A stretch of 64,000 nt of DNA from Anaerolineae bacterium (lineage in GTDB: Bacteria; Chloroflexota; Anaerolineae; Promineifilales; Promineifilaceae), in the NCBI GenBank assembly GCA_023382655.1, contig JAHDWK010000006.1:186001-250000 (forward strand), given 5' to 3'. Below, piece after piece: positions 26,402-34,635 of this stretch. How positions within the stretch are numbered: position 1 is the first letter of the stretch; every line of letters starts with the position of its first letter. The notes beneath the pieces are model-generated. The model was not told where the DNA came from and did not search any database. It worked only from the letters and a program-made list of their open reading frames with translations. Made by a program: the position numbers and the translations under genes.

Positions 26402-27958
26402 TTAACTAAACAACCACACCACCGTATCGTTGATAAAGGTCACAATCCACTGCGGCCAGAGACCCAGGCTGAGCATCAGAATCATCAGCGGCCAGATCAC
26501 CAGATGTTCCCGCAGTGTCATGTCCTGCCCTTTCAGGCTCTGCCATTCCGGTTTGGTGGGGCCGTGCAGCGTCGCCCCAATCCCCTTCAAAATGTACGCG
26601 CCGGTCATTAGCAAGCCCAACATGGAGAGCGCCAGATAAAGCGGGAAAATGCCAATGCTGCCGCGCACCACCATAAATTCGCTGACAAACCCATTCAAAC
26701 CGGGTAGTCCCAACGAAGCCATGCTGGTAAAGATGAGGATAGAGCCAAAAACGGGCAACACCGTCCAGATACCGCCAAACTTCTTCAAGTCGCGGGTATG
26801 TGCCCTTTCATAAATCACCCCCACCAGGAAAAACATCGCTGCCGCCGACAGCCCATGATTGAACATCTGGAACACCGCGCCGTTGGTCGCCATGATAGCG
26901 TCACCTGTCCACTCTGGCACGTTGTAGGCAGAGCCATAGACAAACGCCATCACGGCTATCCCCATCACCACAAAACCCATGTGGTTGATGGAGGAGTAGG
27001 CCACCAACCGTTTGAAGTCCCACTGCCCAAAGGCGGCATAACCACCCATGACAATACTCAACATACCAAAGATCGCCAGGATATAGGCCGTCATATGTGC
27101 TTGCTCTGGGAACAGGGGAATGACCAGGCGAATGAAGCCATACGCCCCCAGTTTCAGCAGCACCCCCGCCAGGATCATGGAACCGGCTGTGGGTGCTTGC
27201 GTATGTGCATCTGGCAACCAGGTGTGGAATGGCCAGATGGGCACTTTAATGGCAAAAGCGATCACAAAGGCGATATAGGCCACCCACTTCACAGTATCCG
27301 TAGAAAGACCAACGACCGGCAATGTGCCGCCGCTCAAATTCACCCATGAATCATAAAGCTGCGGAATATCATATGTGCCCGTTACCAGGCCAATAATCTG
27401 GATGGAGAGCAGCAGCCCCAGGCTGCCGGCCATGGTGTAAATCATAAACTTGAAAGATGCATACACCCGGTCGGCGCTGCCCCAAATGCGGATGAGGAAG
27501 TACATGGGCACCAGCCCAAACTCCCAGAAGATGAAGAAGATGAGCAAGTCAAGCGAAGCAAACAGACCCAACATCGCCGTTTCCATGATGAGAAACAACA
27601 CCATGTACAGCTTGGCCCGGTCTTCGATATTAAAGGAGGCCAGAATAGCCAGCGGCGTCAACAGGGTCGTCAGCAAAAACATGGGCATGGTGATGCCATC
27701 TACGCCGACATGATAGGTTGAGCCGAGGAGCGGCAGCCATTCAGCCTGATACTCAAAGGCAAAACCGGGTAAACCACGAAAGTTAGCGTTGTAATCCAGC
27801 CACATGGCAATAACCAGCGCCAGCGGTACCAGACTAAATACCAACGCCAGCCAGCGCACCGTGCTTTTGGCGTCCTCTGGTATCAAGAAGAGGATAAGGG
27901 CGGCGATTGCCGGGAAGAATATAACCAGGTTGATGATGTTATCTAAAAAGAAATCCAT
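26402..27958 (-). CDS. nuoM: NADH-quinone oxidoreductase subunit M (first copy)
   Basis: 518-residue antiporter-like subunit of complex I. Clear NuoM features: HVGVDGITMPMFLLTTLLTP, IFFIFWEFGLVPMYFLIRIWG with the conserved Glu, IPIWPFHTWLPDAHTQAPTAGS-type channel segment, FKRLVAYSSINHMGFVVMG and LGLPGLNGFVSEF. About 14 helices. It sits between nuoL and the second nuoM, giving the order L-M-M-N. Confidence 0.95.
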   Translation of the reverse strand: MDFFLDNIINLVIFFPAIAALILFLIPEDAKSTVRWLALVFSLVPLALVIAMWLDYNANFRGLPGFAFEYQAEWLPLLGSTYHVGVDGITMPMFLLTTLLTPLAILASFNIEDRAKLYMVLFLIMETAMLGLFASLDLLIFFIFWEFGLVPMYFLIRIWGSADRVYASFKFMIYTMAGSLGLLLSIQIIGLVTGTYDIPQLYDSWVNLSGGTLPVVGLSTDTVKWVAYIAFVIAFAIKVPIWPFHTWLPDAHTQAPTAGSMILAGVLLKLGAYGFIRLVIPLFPEQAHMTAYILAIFGMLSIVMGGYAAFGQWDFKRLVAYSSINHMGFVVMGIAVMAFVYGSAYNVPEWTGDAIMATNGAVFQMFNHGLSAAAMFFLVGVIYERAHTRDLKKFGGIWTVLPVFGSILIFTSMASLGLPGLNGFVSEFMVVRGSIGIFPLYLALSMLGLLMTGAYILKGIGATLHGPTKPEWQSLKGQDMTLREHLVIWPLMILMLSLGLWPQWIVTFINDTVVWLFS

Positions 27959-27977
27959 CGTGCTTTTCCAGAGTGAT

Positions 27978-28038
27978 TTAGTAATTAGGTGATTGAGTAA
28001 TTGGACAGATAATTGCCCAATTACTCAATTACCTAAAA
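27978..28038. repeat. AATTAGGTGATTGAGTAATTG palindromic spacer
   Basis: TTTAGTAATTAGGTGATTGAGTAATTG words pair with CAATTACTCAATTACCTAAA across ACAGATAATTGC. It lies between nuoL and nuoM and overlaps the nuoL stop codon. Confidence 0.78.
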
Positions 28039-30318
28039 TAGTCCTGCCAGCCAATCCATCCCACCATAAATGCTGACGAACAACATCATAAAAGCCAGGG
28101 CAACCGCAATCAGCCCAGAGTACAGCACATATTCTTGAATGCGCCCCGATTGCAGCAGGCGGCTCTCGCGGGCCAGGTAGAGGAACCCGTCTTTGATCTT
28201 GTCTACACCGCCGCTGATGACCACTTCTTCAAACCGTTTGCAGTAACGGCCGATGGTGTAAATGATGTTGGCAATAGCGTGCAATGTGCCATCCACCACA
28301 CCTTTATCCACCCATTCACTGGCAAAGGTTTCAGAGAACCAGACAGTCGGGCGGTAGAACATGACGTGATACAACTCATCCCAATACCATTTACGATTAA
28401 GGAAGGTATGCAGCGGGCCGAGGGCACGGATAAGGGGATCGGGTTGTTCTTTTTTGAGGGGGTCACGGCCGTAAACCAACCACCCGGCGCTAATACCACC
28501 CAACGCTACCACCAGCGACGTAATCAACGGTATCCATGACCACGCTAACTCCGCATGAACATCCACCGGCGTCAGCCCCGCTTCATGCAGTTCCACCATC
28601 GGCTCTTCAATTGTCGTAAGCACAAAATGATGCACAAAGTTTATTTGCCCCCAATCCTGCCCCAGGAAATGGTCGGGAATGCCTAACCAACCCAAGACAA
28701 TGGCAAAAAAGGCCAGGATCATCAGCGGCACGGTCATAAACTTGTTGCTCTCATGCGCATGTTCTGCCAGCGGTGTGCGCGGTTTTCCGGCAAACGTCAT
28801 GGTCAACTGCCGCGTGGTGTAAAATGCCGTCAGGAAAGCGGCCAAACCGAGCATCACCAGTACCACCAGCCCCAACGGATTGCCATGTGTAAATTCGTGG
28901 TAGGCATGGGCAAAAATCTCATCTTTTGACCAGAAACCGGCGGTGATAAACGGCAGGCCAGACAAGGCCATGCCCCCAATCAAAAAGGCCCAAAACGTCA
29001 CCGGCATCTTGTGGCGCAGGCCACCCATATAGCGCATATCTTGAGGATCGGTATGGTGGTCATGCACGTGCATGGCCCCATGTTCCATGCCATGAATCAC
29101 CGAGCCAGAAGAAAGGAAGAGCAGTGCCTTGAAAAAGGCATGGGTAATCAGATGGAAGGCCGCGGCCACGTAACCGCCAACACCAATGGCGGCTACCATA
29201 AACCCTAGCTGCGAAATAGTGGAATACGCCAGCACCCCTTTCACATCATTTTGGGCAACGGCAATGGTCGCCGCCATTAACGCCGTAAACGCGCCAATCC
29301 CAGCGATAATCCAGCCCACCTCTGGGTTGTTTTCCAGGGAGACAGCAACCAGGGGGAAGATGCGCAAAAGCATGTAAATACCGGCGGACACCATGGCCGC
29401 CGCATGGATGGTGGCGCTAACAGGTGTAGGGCCTTCCATCGCGTCCGGCAGCCAGGCGTGCAGCGGCCACTGCGACGATTTACCCACTGTACCGGTGAAC
29501 AGAAGCAAAGTCATAATGGCAATGCCACCCAGGCCAATACCGGCAATGGCGTGTTCAAAGCCATGCAGCGTAAACGCCTCGCTGAAGTTCAACGTGCCAA
29601 AGCTGCGGTAAAACAGGACAATGCCTAACAACATGACCACATCGGCAATACGGGTGGTCATAAATGCTTTACGCCCCGCCTGTCGCGGTGAAATGTGGGG
29701 AATATCACCCGGCTTGATGTGGTAATCACGGGCATACCAAAAACCGATGAGGGCATAAGAACAGAAGCCCATAATTTCCCAACCGACAAAGAGCAGCAGT
29801 AAGTTATCGGCCACCACCAGCAGCAGCATCGCCCCGGCAAACAGGCTCATCAGAGCAAAAAAGCGGGAAAAGAGCGGGTCTTCCTGGCCGTGATTAGGCA
29901 CACCTTTGACTGTGCCCCGCGGCTGCCCGTAATTGTGGTAGCCCACGCTGTAGACAAAAATCATAAAAACAGCTAACGGCACCATGAACAGCATAATGGT
30001 GGTCAGCGCATCTACGGCCACACCCATATCCAGCCAGAGAGTACAGTTATCGCCACTCTGTGGGGGACAAGGACCAAAGGGCAGCCAATCAATAGAACTG
30101 GCATATTGCACCGGGTGATGGGCCAATTCATGCACATCCAGCCCTACCATGTGGGCCACCACCGTCCAACTCAGCACCAGGGAAGCGATCACGCCCGCCC
30201 AGGCCAACGCCCAACTCAACGTCCGATTACGGTTGGTAAACAGAGTAATAATGAAGAAAACAAGGAGCGGGCCGACCGGAATGAGCCAGGTCATTAAAGT
30301 AAGGGTTTCTTCGGTCAT
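28033..30318 (-). CDS. nuoL: NADH-quinone oxidoreductase subunit L, long form
   Basis: 761-residue antiporter-like subunit of complex I, longer than the usual 610-680. Core signatures are VGWEIMGFCSYALIGFW, GTVGKSSQWPLHAWLPDAMEGPTPVSATIHAA, VKGVLAYSTISQLGFM and the region FWSKDEIFAHAY. The C-terminal part holds the amphipathic lateral helix (KWYWDELYHVMFYRPTVWFS...). About 25 residues (FEEVVISGGVDKIKDGFLYL and following) appear inserted between the usual end of that helix and the closing motif SGRIQEYVLYSG. A His-rich loop (MEHGAMHVHDHH) lies near residue 420. The ATG at 30318 follows GGGAAAAAGT. Confidence 0.94.
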   Translation of the reverse strand: MTEETLTLMTWLIPVGPLLVFFIITLFTNRNRTLSWALAWAGVIASLVLSWTVVAHMVGLDVHELAHHPVQYASSIDWLPFGPCPPQSGDNCTLWLDMGVAVDALTTIMLFMVPLAVFMIFVYSVGYHNYGQPRGTVKGVPNHGQEDPLFSRFFALMSLFAGAMLLLVVADNLLLLFVGWEIMGFCSYALIGFWYARDYHIKPGDIPHISPRQAGRKAFMTTRIADVVMLLGIVLFYRSFGTLNFSEAFTLHGFEHAIAGIGLGGIAIMTLLLFTGTVGKSSQWPLHAWLPDAMEGPTPVSATIHAAAMVSAGIYMLLRIFPLVAVSLENNPEVGWIIAGIGAFTALMAATIAVAQNDVKGVLAYSTISQLGFMVAAIGVGGYVAAAFHLITHAFFKALLFLSSGSVIHGMEHGAMHVHDHHTDPQDMRYMGGLRHKMPVTFWAFLIGGMALSGLPFITAGFWSKDEIFAHAYHEFTHGNPLGLVVLVMLGLAAFLTAFYTTRQLTMTFAGKPRTPLAEHAHESNKFMTVPLMILAFFAIVLGWLGIPDHFLGQDWGQINFVHHFVLTTIEEPMVELHEAGLTPVDVHAELAWSWIPLITSLVVALGGISAGWLVYGRDPLKKEQPDPLIRALGPLHTFLNRKWYWDELYHVMFYRPTVWFSETFASEWVDKGVVDGTLHAIANIIYTIGRYCKRFEEVVISGGVDKIKDGFLYLARESRLLQSGRIQEYVLYSGLIAVALAFMMLFVSIYGGMDWLAGLF

Positions 30319-30328
30319 ACTTTTTCCC

Positions 30329-30365
30329 AAAAATTAGTCAAGGGCTACACCGTTGACTAATTTTT
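30329..30365. repeat. inverted repeat between nuoK and nuoL
   Basis: AAAAATTAGTCAA (30329-30341) pairs exactly with TTGACTAATTTTT (30353-30365) around an 11-base loop. It overlaps the nuoK stop region and sits just before the nuoL ribosome binding site. Confidence 0.8.
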
Positions 30366-30683
30366 CAACAAGTCCAATTCTTCCGCCACTACCGAATCGC
30401 GGCGGCGATAGACGGAGATAATGAGGGCCAGACCGACGGCCGCTTCGGCGGCGGCCACCGTCAGTACAAAAATAGCCCAGGCCCAACCAGAGGTGACGTT
30501 AGCCGGGTTGGGATTGAGCAAGATGGTGTAGCGCCAGAAAGCCACCAGGTTGATATTCACGGCGTTGAGCATCAACTCCACGCCCATCAAGATGGCGACA
30601 GCGTTACGCCGGGCAAAAACGCCATACCCACCAATGCAAAAGAGGAGCGCGGCAACAATGAGGTACCAGCTTAAGGGAATCAT
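30357..30683 (-). CDS. nuoK: NADH-quinone oxidoreductase subunit K
   Basis: 108-residue three-helix subunit of the complex I membrane arm. The conserved glutamates are seen in ILMGVELMLNAVNINLVAF and TVAAAEAAVGLALI. The ATG has GAGG upstream and overlaps the nuoJ stop by 4 bases (ATGA). Length and sequence are standard. Confidence 0.96.
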   Translation of the reverse strand: MIPLSWYLIVAALLFCIGGYGVFARRNAVAILMGVELMLNAVNINLVAFWRYTILLNPNPANVTSGWAWAIFVLTVAAAEAAVGLALIISVYRRRDSVVAEELDLLKN

Positions 30684-31213
30684 GCCTCATCCTCCACCTG
30701 GGGCCAGGCAACGTATACCGCACCAATCAAAGCTGCCAGCAGCAACATGGAAGCAACGAGAAAGGGGATGACGTAGACGTTGGGGCTGACGAAGTCAGCG
30801 CCTAACTGTACCACAATTTGATCCAGGATAGCCGGGGGGATTTCCGGCGGGGCGTCAAAAATCTCGTTGCGCCACAGCCGGGTAATGACAAAAACAAGGA
30901 GGATGAAGCTGAGTACGGCCGTGACCAACCCCGCCCCCACCTGCGAATTAAACGGCGTATCTTGCGCCTGCATCATCCGCCGCGTCAACATGATGGCAAA
31001 AATAATGAGGATGGAAATAGCCCCAATATAAATGAGCAATTGTGCCGCTGCTAAAAAGCCAGCATCCAGCGTGATGTAAATACCAGCCACACCCAGAAAT
31101 GACATCATCATTGCCAGGGCCGCATGAAACAGGTTACGCTGGGTCACCACCAAAATACCGGTCACAATCGTCAACCCACTTACTGCTAAGAAAACTATCT
31201 GCTCTCCAGTCAC
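30680..31213 (-). CDS. nuoJ: NADH-quinone oxidoreductase subunit J
   Basis: 177-residue membrane subunit of complex I with five helices; the third contains the characteristic flexible segment QLLIYIGAISILIIFAIML. The start is GTG at 31213 with GGAGTG upstream. It is preceded by nuoH; nuoI, which normally lies between H and J, is absent. Confidence 0.95.
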   Translation of the reverse strand: MTGEQIVFLAVSGLTIVTGILVVTQRNLFHAALAMMMSFLGVAGIYITLDAGFLAAAQLLIYIGAISILIIFAIMLTRRMMQAQDTPFNSQVGAGLVTAVLSFILLVFVITRLWRNEIFDAPPEIPPAILDQIVVQLGADFVSPNVYVIPFLVASMLLLAALIGAVYVAWPQVEDEA

Positions 31214-31227
31214 GAGATCACTCCGTT

Positions 31228-31280
31228 TCCGTAATTTCGTAATCAGTAATCGGTGATCCGTAATCGGTATACGGATCGCC
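31228..31280. repeat. CGTAATC-family spacer between nuoH and nuoJ
   Basis: CGTAATTTCGTAATCAGTAATCGGTGATCCGTAATCGG words followed by TATACGGATCG; a member of the same family as 23089-23155. It occupies the gap where nuoI would normally be found. Confidence 0.6.
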
Positions 31281-31289
31281 GCTTACCGG

Positions 31290-32558
31290 TCAATGTGCAG
31301 GGACGTGTTCCAATTCGGGAACATTTTCAACTACTACCACTGGTTCCAACGCCCGGCGCTGCCGCTGAATGTGGCGACGCAAAATTTCGATAGTGACGGC
31401 CGCAATAAGCAAATTGCTGGCTAAATGAATAAGTGCCCGTCCCCATTCGGTCACATCGGGGAACCAGACAAAAATCAGCTTGTCCAACACCGCCACCGTA
31501 AACAACAACACCAGGGACAACGGCACCATAAACTTCCAGTTGAAGTTCAGCAATTGGTCAATGCGGAACCGGGGCAGCGTCCCCCGCAGCCACATAAAAA
31601 TGAAGAAGATAATGGCCGACTTGATGAAGAGAGCGGCCGCACCAATCAGATTACCTATGAAGAAAGGATAGCCCAATACGGTCGTGGTCAAATCTTCCAG
31701 GCCAAAGAAGCGGTAGCCCCCCAAAAAAGCGGTGGAAAACAGGGCGCACATAAACATGATGGCGATGTATTCCCCGGCCATAAACAGACCAAAGTACATG
31801 CCCGTATACTCCGTATGAAAACCGGCCACAATTTCGGATTCCGCTTCGAGCAGGTCAAAGGGTGAACGTCCCGTTTCCGCCAACGAAGAGACAAAAAATA
31901 CCAGCGCCGCTACCGGCACGAAGACAATAAAGGGAATGTTTTGCGCCTCTACCAACCCGATGGTAGACATGCTGCGCGCCAACAAGATCGGCACCAGGAT
32001 AGAGAGAATCATCGGCACTTCATAACTAACCAACTGGGCCACTGAGCGAAACGCACCCAGGAGCGCGTATTTGTTATTTGACCCCCAGCCCGCCAACAAA
32101 ATAGCCACAACCGAGACGGAGCTGATGGCTAATATATAAAAAACAGCCACGTTCAAATCAACCCCAATCACAGCGGGGGCTAAAGGCAGCACGGCAAACA
32201 ACAGCACCGAGGTCATAACCGCCAATACCGGCGCGGGCAGGTAAGCCCACAGGTCAGCGCCAGCCGGAATGATTACTTCTTTCGTCATCATTTTGACCAC
32301 ATCAGCCACCATTTGCAGCAGCCCATAACGGCCGCCCACGCGGTTGGGGCCAATGCGGTCTTGCATCCGCGCCAGCACTTTGCGCTCCACCCAACCTACC
32401 ACAAACACCATCAACAACGGGATGGTGGCCAATGTCAGCACAATCACGATATTGACAATCAACAAAGCGGTGGGCTGCTCGGCAAATTGCTCACGCAAAT
32501 AGGCCAATAGTGTCAGGTCTAAGGCGCTTACTAAGAGTTGAATCGGGTCAATTTGCAT
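31290..32558 (-). CDS. nuoH: NADH-quinone oxidoreductase subunit H
   Basis: 422-residue subunit that forms the quinone entry chamber at the junction of the two arms. Classic motifs are VGWVERKVLARMQDRIGPNRVGG, SYEVPMILSI, ETGRSPFDLLEAESEIVAGFHTEY (written in two parts, ETGRSPFDL and EAESEIVAGFHTEY) and LRGTLPRFRIDQL. The ATG at 32558 has GGAG 8 bases upstream. An in-frame ATG at 32576 is preceded by a duplicate of the same GGAGTGAATG block at too short a spacing. Confidence 0.96.
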   Translation of the reverse strand: MQIDPIQLLVSALDLTLLAYLREQFAEQPTALLIVNIVIVLTLATIPLLMVFVVGWVERKVLARMQDRIGPNRVGGRYGLLQMVADVVKMMTKEVIIPAGADLWAYLPAPVLAVMTSVLLFAVLPLAPAVIGVDLNVAVFYILAISSVSVVAILLAGWGSNNKYALLGAFRSVAQLVSYEVPMILSILVPILLARSMSTIGLVEAQNIPFIVFVPVAALVFFVSSLAETGRSPFDLLEAESEIVAGFHTEYTGMYFGLFMAGEYIAIMFMCALFSTAFLGGYRFFGLEDLTTTVLGYPFFIGNLIGAAALFIKSAIIFFIFMWLRGTLPRFRIDQLLNFNWKFMVPLSLVLLFTVAVLDKLIFVWFPDVTEWGRALIHLASNLLIAAVTIEILRRHIQRQRRALEPVVVVENVPELEHVPAH

Positions 32559-32614
32559 GACATTCACTCCAAACATTCACTCCAACGATTACTGCCAAAT
32601 GCACAGCTAAATAG

Positions 32615-32647
32615 AAACCGGGTTTTTCAGAAAAACCCGGTTTTTTG
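32615..32647. repeat. AAACCGGGTTTTT palindrome between nuoA and nuoH
   Basis: AAACCGGGTTTTT and AAAAACCCGGTTT flank CAG, followed on the + strand by a T run. For the minus-strand operon there is no proper U run, so it looks like a spacer palindrome more than a terminator. Confidence 0.75.
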
Positions 32648-32660
32648 GCTTATATGATTC

Positions 32661-33017
32661 TTAAACCCACTCCAGGACGCCACGGCCCCAGGCATATGCC
32701 AGACCATCGGCAAGTAACAGGATGAACAAAACGGCCGCGCCAATGGCAAATAATGGCAGTTGGCCATAGGCAGCCGCTACTGGAAAGAGGAAAACAGCCT
32801 CGATGTCAAAAATAACAAATACCAGGGCGTAAATGTAATACTGGACTTTGAACTGCACCCAGGCATCACCTACTGTTTCAACTCCACATTCGTAGGTTTG
32901 CTGCTTGATGAAATTGGGTTTTCGGGGACCAAGCAGGTAATTGATGAGCATGGGAACCGCCGCCAGAATGGGCGACAAGACCACAAATAACAAGATAAAA
33001 TACCAATCGTTTTGCAC
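32661..33017 (-). CDS. nuoA: NADH-quinone oxidoreductase subunit A
   Basis: 118-residue three-helix subunit of complex I and first gene of the membrane-arm run. It has the TYECGVE segment with the loop Cys, QFKVQYYIYALVFVIFDIEAVFLFP and an acidic pair in the second helix. The start is GTG at 33017 with AAGGA upstream. nuoB, nuoC and nuoD, which normally follow nuoA, are missing. Confidence 0.95.
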   Translation of the reverse strand: MQNDWYFILLFVVLSPILAAVPMLINYLLGPRKPNFIKQQTYECGVETVGDAWVQFKVQYYIYALVFVIFDIEAVFLFPVAAAYGQLPLFAIGAAVLFILLLADGLAYAWGRGVLEWV

Positions 33018-33318
33018 GGGGGTTCCTTCTACTCCTTTTCCTTAGAGATTGATTCAAAGAACTGATTTGTGAATTTTATCCCATTTACCGCGCATAGTTA
33101 TAACACATGCCCTAAACATGGGCAAAGGAAATGTGGTCAGAACAGGGCTTTGCGCAAGATGAGGTATGAGAAAGTGAAGCGGTATGGGTGGGACAACGGC
33201 CGTACCCCCACCCCATCACACAAAAAAAACACGGCCGTCAGAGGGCTACGGCCGTGCTGATGAGAATGGTATCGGTGGTGGTGACGACGCCGTTGCTGGT
33301 CAAGCAACGGCCGACCTT
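33018..33318. other. intergenic region rich in ACGGCCGT octamers
   Basis: No gene is supported. Three ACGGCCGT copies lie within 33195-33258, with CACAAAAAA-type runs between them. The nuo operon promoter should lie here on the minus strand; TAAAAT and TATAAC boxes are visible near 33070-33105 but without a convincing -35. Confidence 0.4.
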
Positions 33319-34020
33319 CTAATTTCGATTATCCGCGGGCCGCAACGCTTCTACTTCGACTATTGTTAGCCCGGTGATTTCGCTAACCGTTACCACGTCA
33401 TGCAGTTTCAACAACTGGCGGGTAATGTTGCGTGTTGCTTCCAGGCGACCTTGCTCTAGCCCTTGTTCCAGCCCTTGTTCCAACCCCTGTTCCAGCCCTT
33501 GTTTAAGTCCTCGTTCGACTCCAAGTTGGATGTACTCGTCGGCAATCGTTTCCATCAGTTTCTCTCCGGGAGCACCCTGCGCCAGCAATGCCTGTTCCAG
33601 TTCTTCACGGCTCACCCGCCCAGTGGCTCTGGTTAGATAATACAATATGGTGCGGATGTATTCAACGCCTGTCGCCTTCTCCCGTAGCTCAAAAGCCAGG
33701 GTTAGCAACGGAAACAACTCGTGGTGCAGCCCCGGATGAAAGATGGCGCGCAGCACGCTCAGACAGACCCGCAGCCAGATTTCCCCCTTGATTTCTTCGG
33801 TGGATAGGTGGGAGAAGTCGCTGAGTTGGTAATGGAAGTTGAGCAAATACGGCCGTAACCCCTCCGGCGCTGCGAAAAGGCTGAAAAAGTCAGGGGGCAC
33901 GTGCCACACCTTTTCGCCGTGATAGACTACCAGGGGGATGATGGGGGACAACGGCCGTTTCTGCTTGACCTGCTCTTGCCAGATGCCCAGCAGGTAACCC
34001 TCCTTGCTCCGGCGTGGTCT
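33319..34020 (-). pseudogene. 5'-truncated Rpn/PD-(D/E)XK nuclease-family transposase remnant
   Basis: The open frame from 34020 to 33319 encodes the C-terminal two thirds of a recombination-promoting nuclease (Rpn/YhgA-like) protein: YLLGIWQEQ, then LSPIIPLVVYHGEKVW, then helical repeats and a tail of four EQGL repeats. The N-terminal part, which carries the nuclease catalytic residues in intact relatives, is missing. A stop codon at 34021-34023 and the dispersed repeat 34006-34099 replace it. A TTG at 33951 could still start a 210-residue product, but without the active site it would not cut DNA. It looks like a decaying gene broken by a repeat junction. Confidence 0.78.
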
Positions 34021-34099
34021 TCACGGCTGCTGTGGCCGGCGTCACCGCCGTGCCACACCTGTTTTGCTCAACGTGAACAGGGGAATTATACGGCCGTAG
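34006..34099 (-). repeat. dispersed 94-base repeat, copy A
   Basis: Closely matches 35870-35963: shared blocks include GGCGTGGT, GCTGTGGCCGGCGTC, GCCACACCTGTTTTGCTCAA, CGTGAAC and ATTATACGGCCGTA. Both copies lie just upstream of minus-strand genes, and each carries TATAAT read on the minus strand. No transposase is adjacent. Confidence 0.8.
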
Positions 34100-34635
34100 C
34101 TCCACCTCATCATCCAAAAAACACGGCCGTACCCCCCATTCTCCTCTCGCGCCACATTTGCTATGTACGGCCGTACCCTCACCACACAAAAATCGGCCGT
34201 GCCATAGCAGAGTATCATCCACATCTTCCCACACTACCCGAAATGTCACATTCATTCCAGGCTACGGCCGTTGCCGTTTCATCGGCGTTGTATGGCCGGT
34301 GGCAAAGGTGCCATCCACCAACCCATCCGCTTATCCGCTCAGACCAGCCGCTGCCCTGCCCGGCGCGGGTGAGCCGGGGCAGCGAACACACCCCAATTGT
34401 TAACGAGCCGTAACGGCAAGCCGCCAGACCAGAAAGGCGGGCCGCCAAAAACCGCACCGAAACCAGAAGAAACGGGCTGGTGACTGGCAAGCGGATGTGG
34501 CGCGGTGGGGAAACTGGCTACAGCGACCCAGGGCAATGGCCCCTTCGGGTTAGTAGGTCCAGGCAAGTAAGATGCACGTGTTGTGTTTTGTCTAGCAGAA
34601 TGTGGCATAAACAAGAGTAAGATTTAGCCCGGAAT
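34100..34635. other. GC-rich intergenic segment with no recognised gene
   Basis: Contains ACGGCCGT copies near 34128, 34166 and 34263 and a C/A-rich stretch. The part from about 34400 to 34620 reads like a structured or degraded sequence (AAACCGCACCGAAACCAG and following) that I cannot place. No ORF shows a family signature. Comparison with Rfam and with other intergenic regions of the same genome would be needed. Confidence 0.4.

Noticed and set aside
32615-32647. Terminator inside the nuo operon
   Set aside because: The U run is on the + strand; in the operon direction only a broken T stretch follows, and downstream nuo genes lack clear promoters.
33195-34200. Clustered ACGGCCGT copies as a CRISPR-like array
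   Set aside because: Spacing is irregular, repeats are only 8 bases and occur throughout the window; no repeat-spacer pattern or cas genes.
34400-34600. Possible RNase P RNA or other known structured RNA
   Set aside because: Core motifs of RNase P RNA and tmRNA could not be found; left as unplaced.
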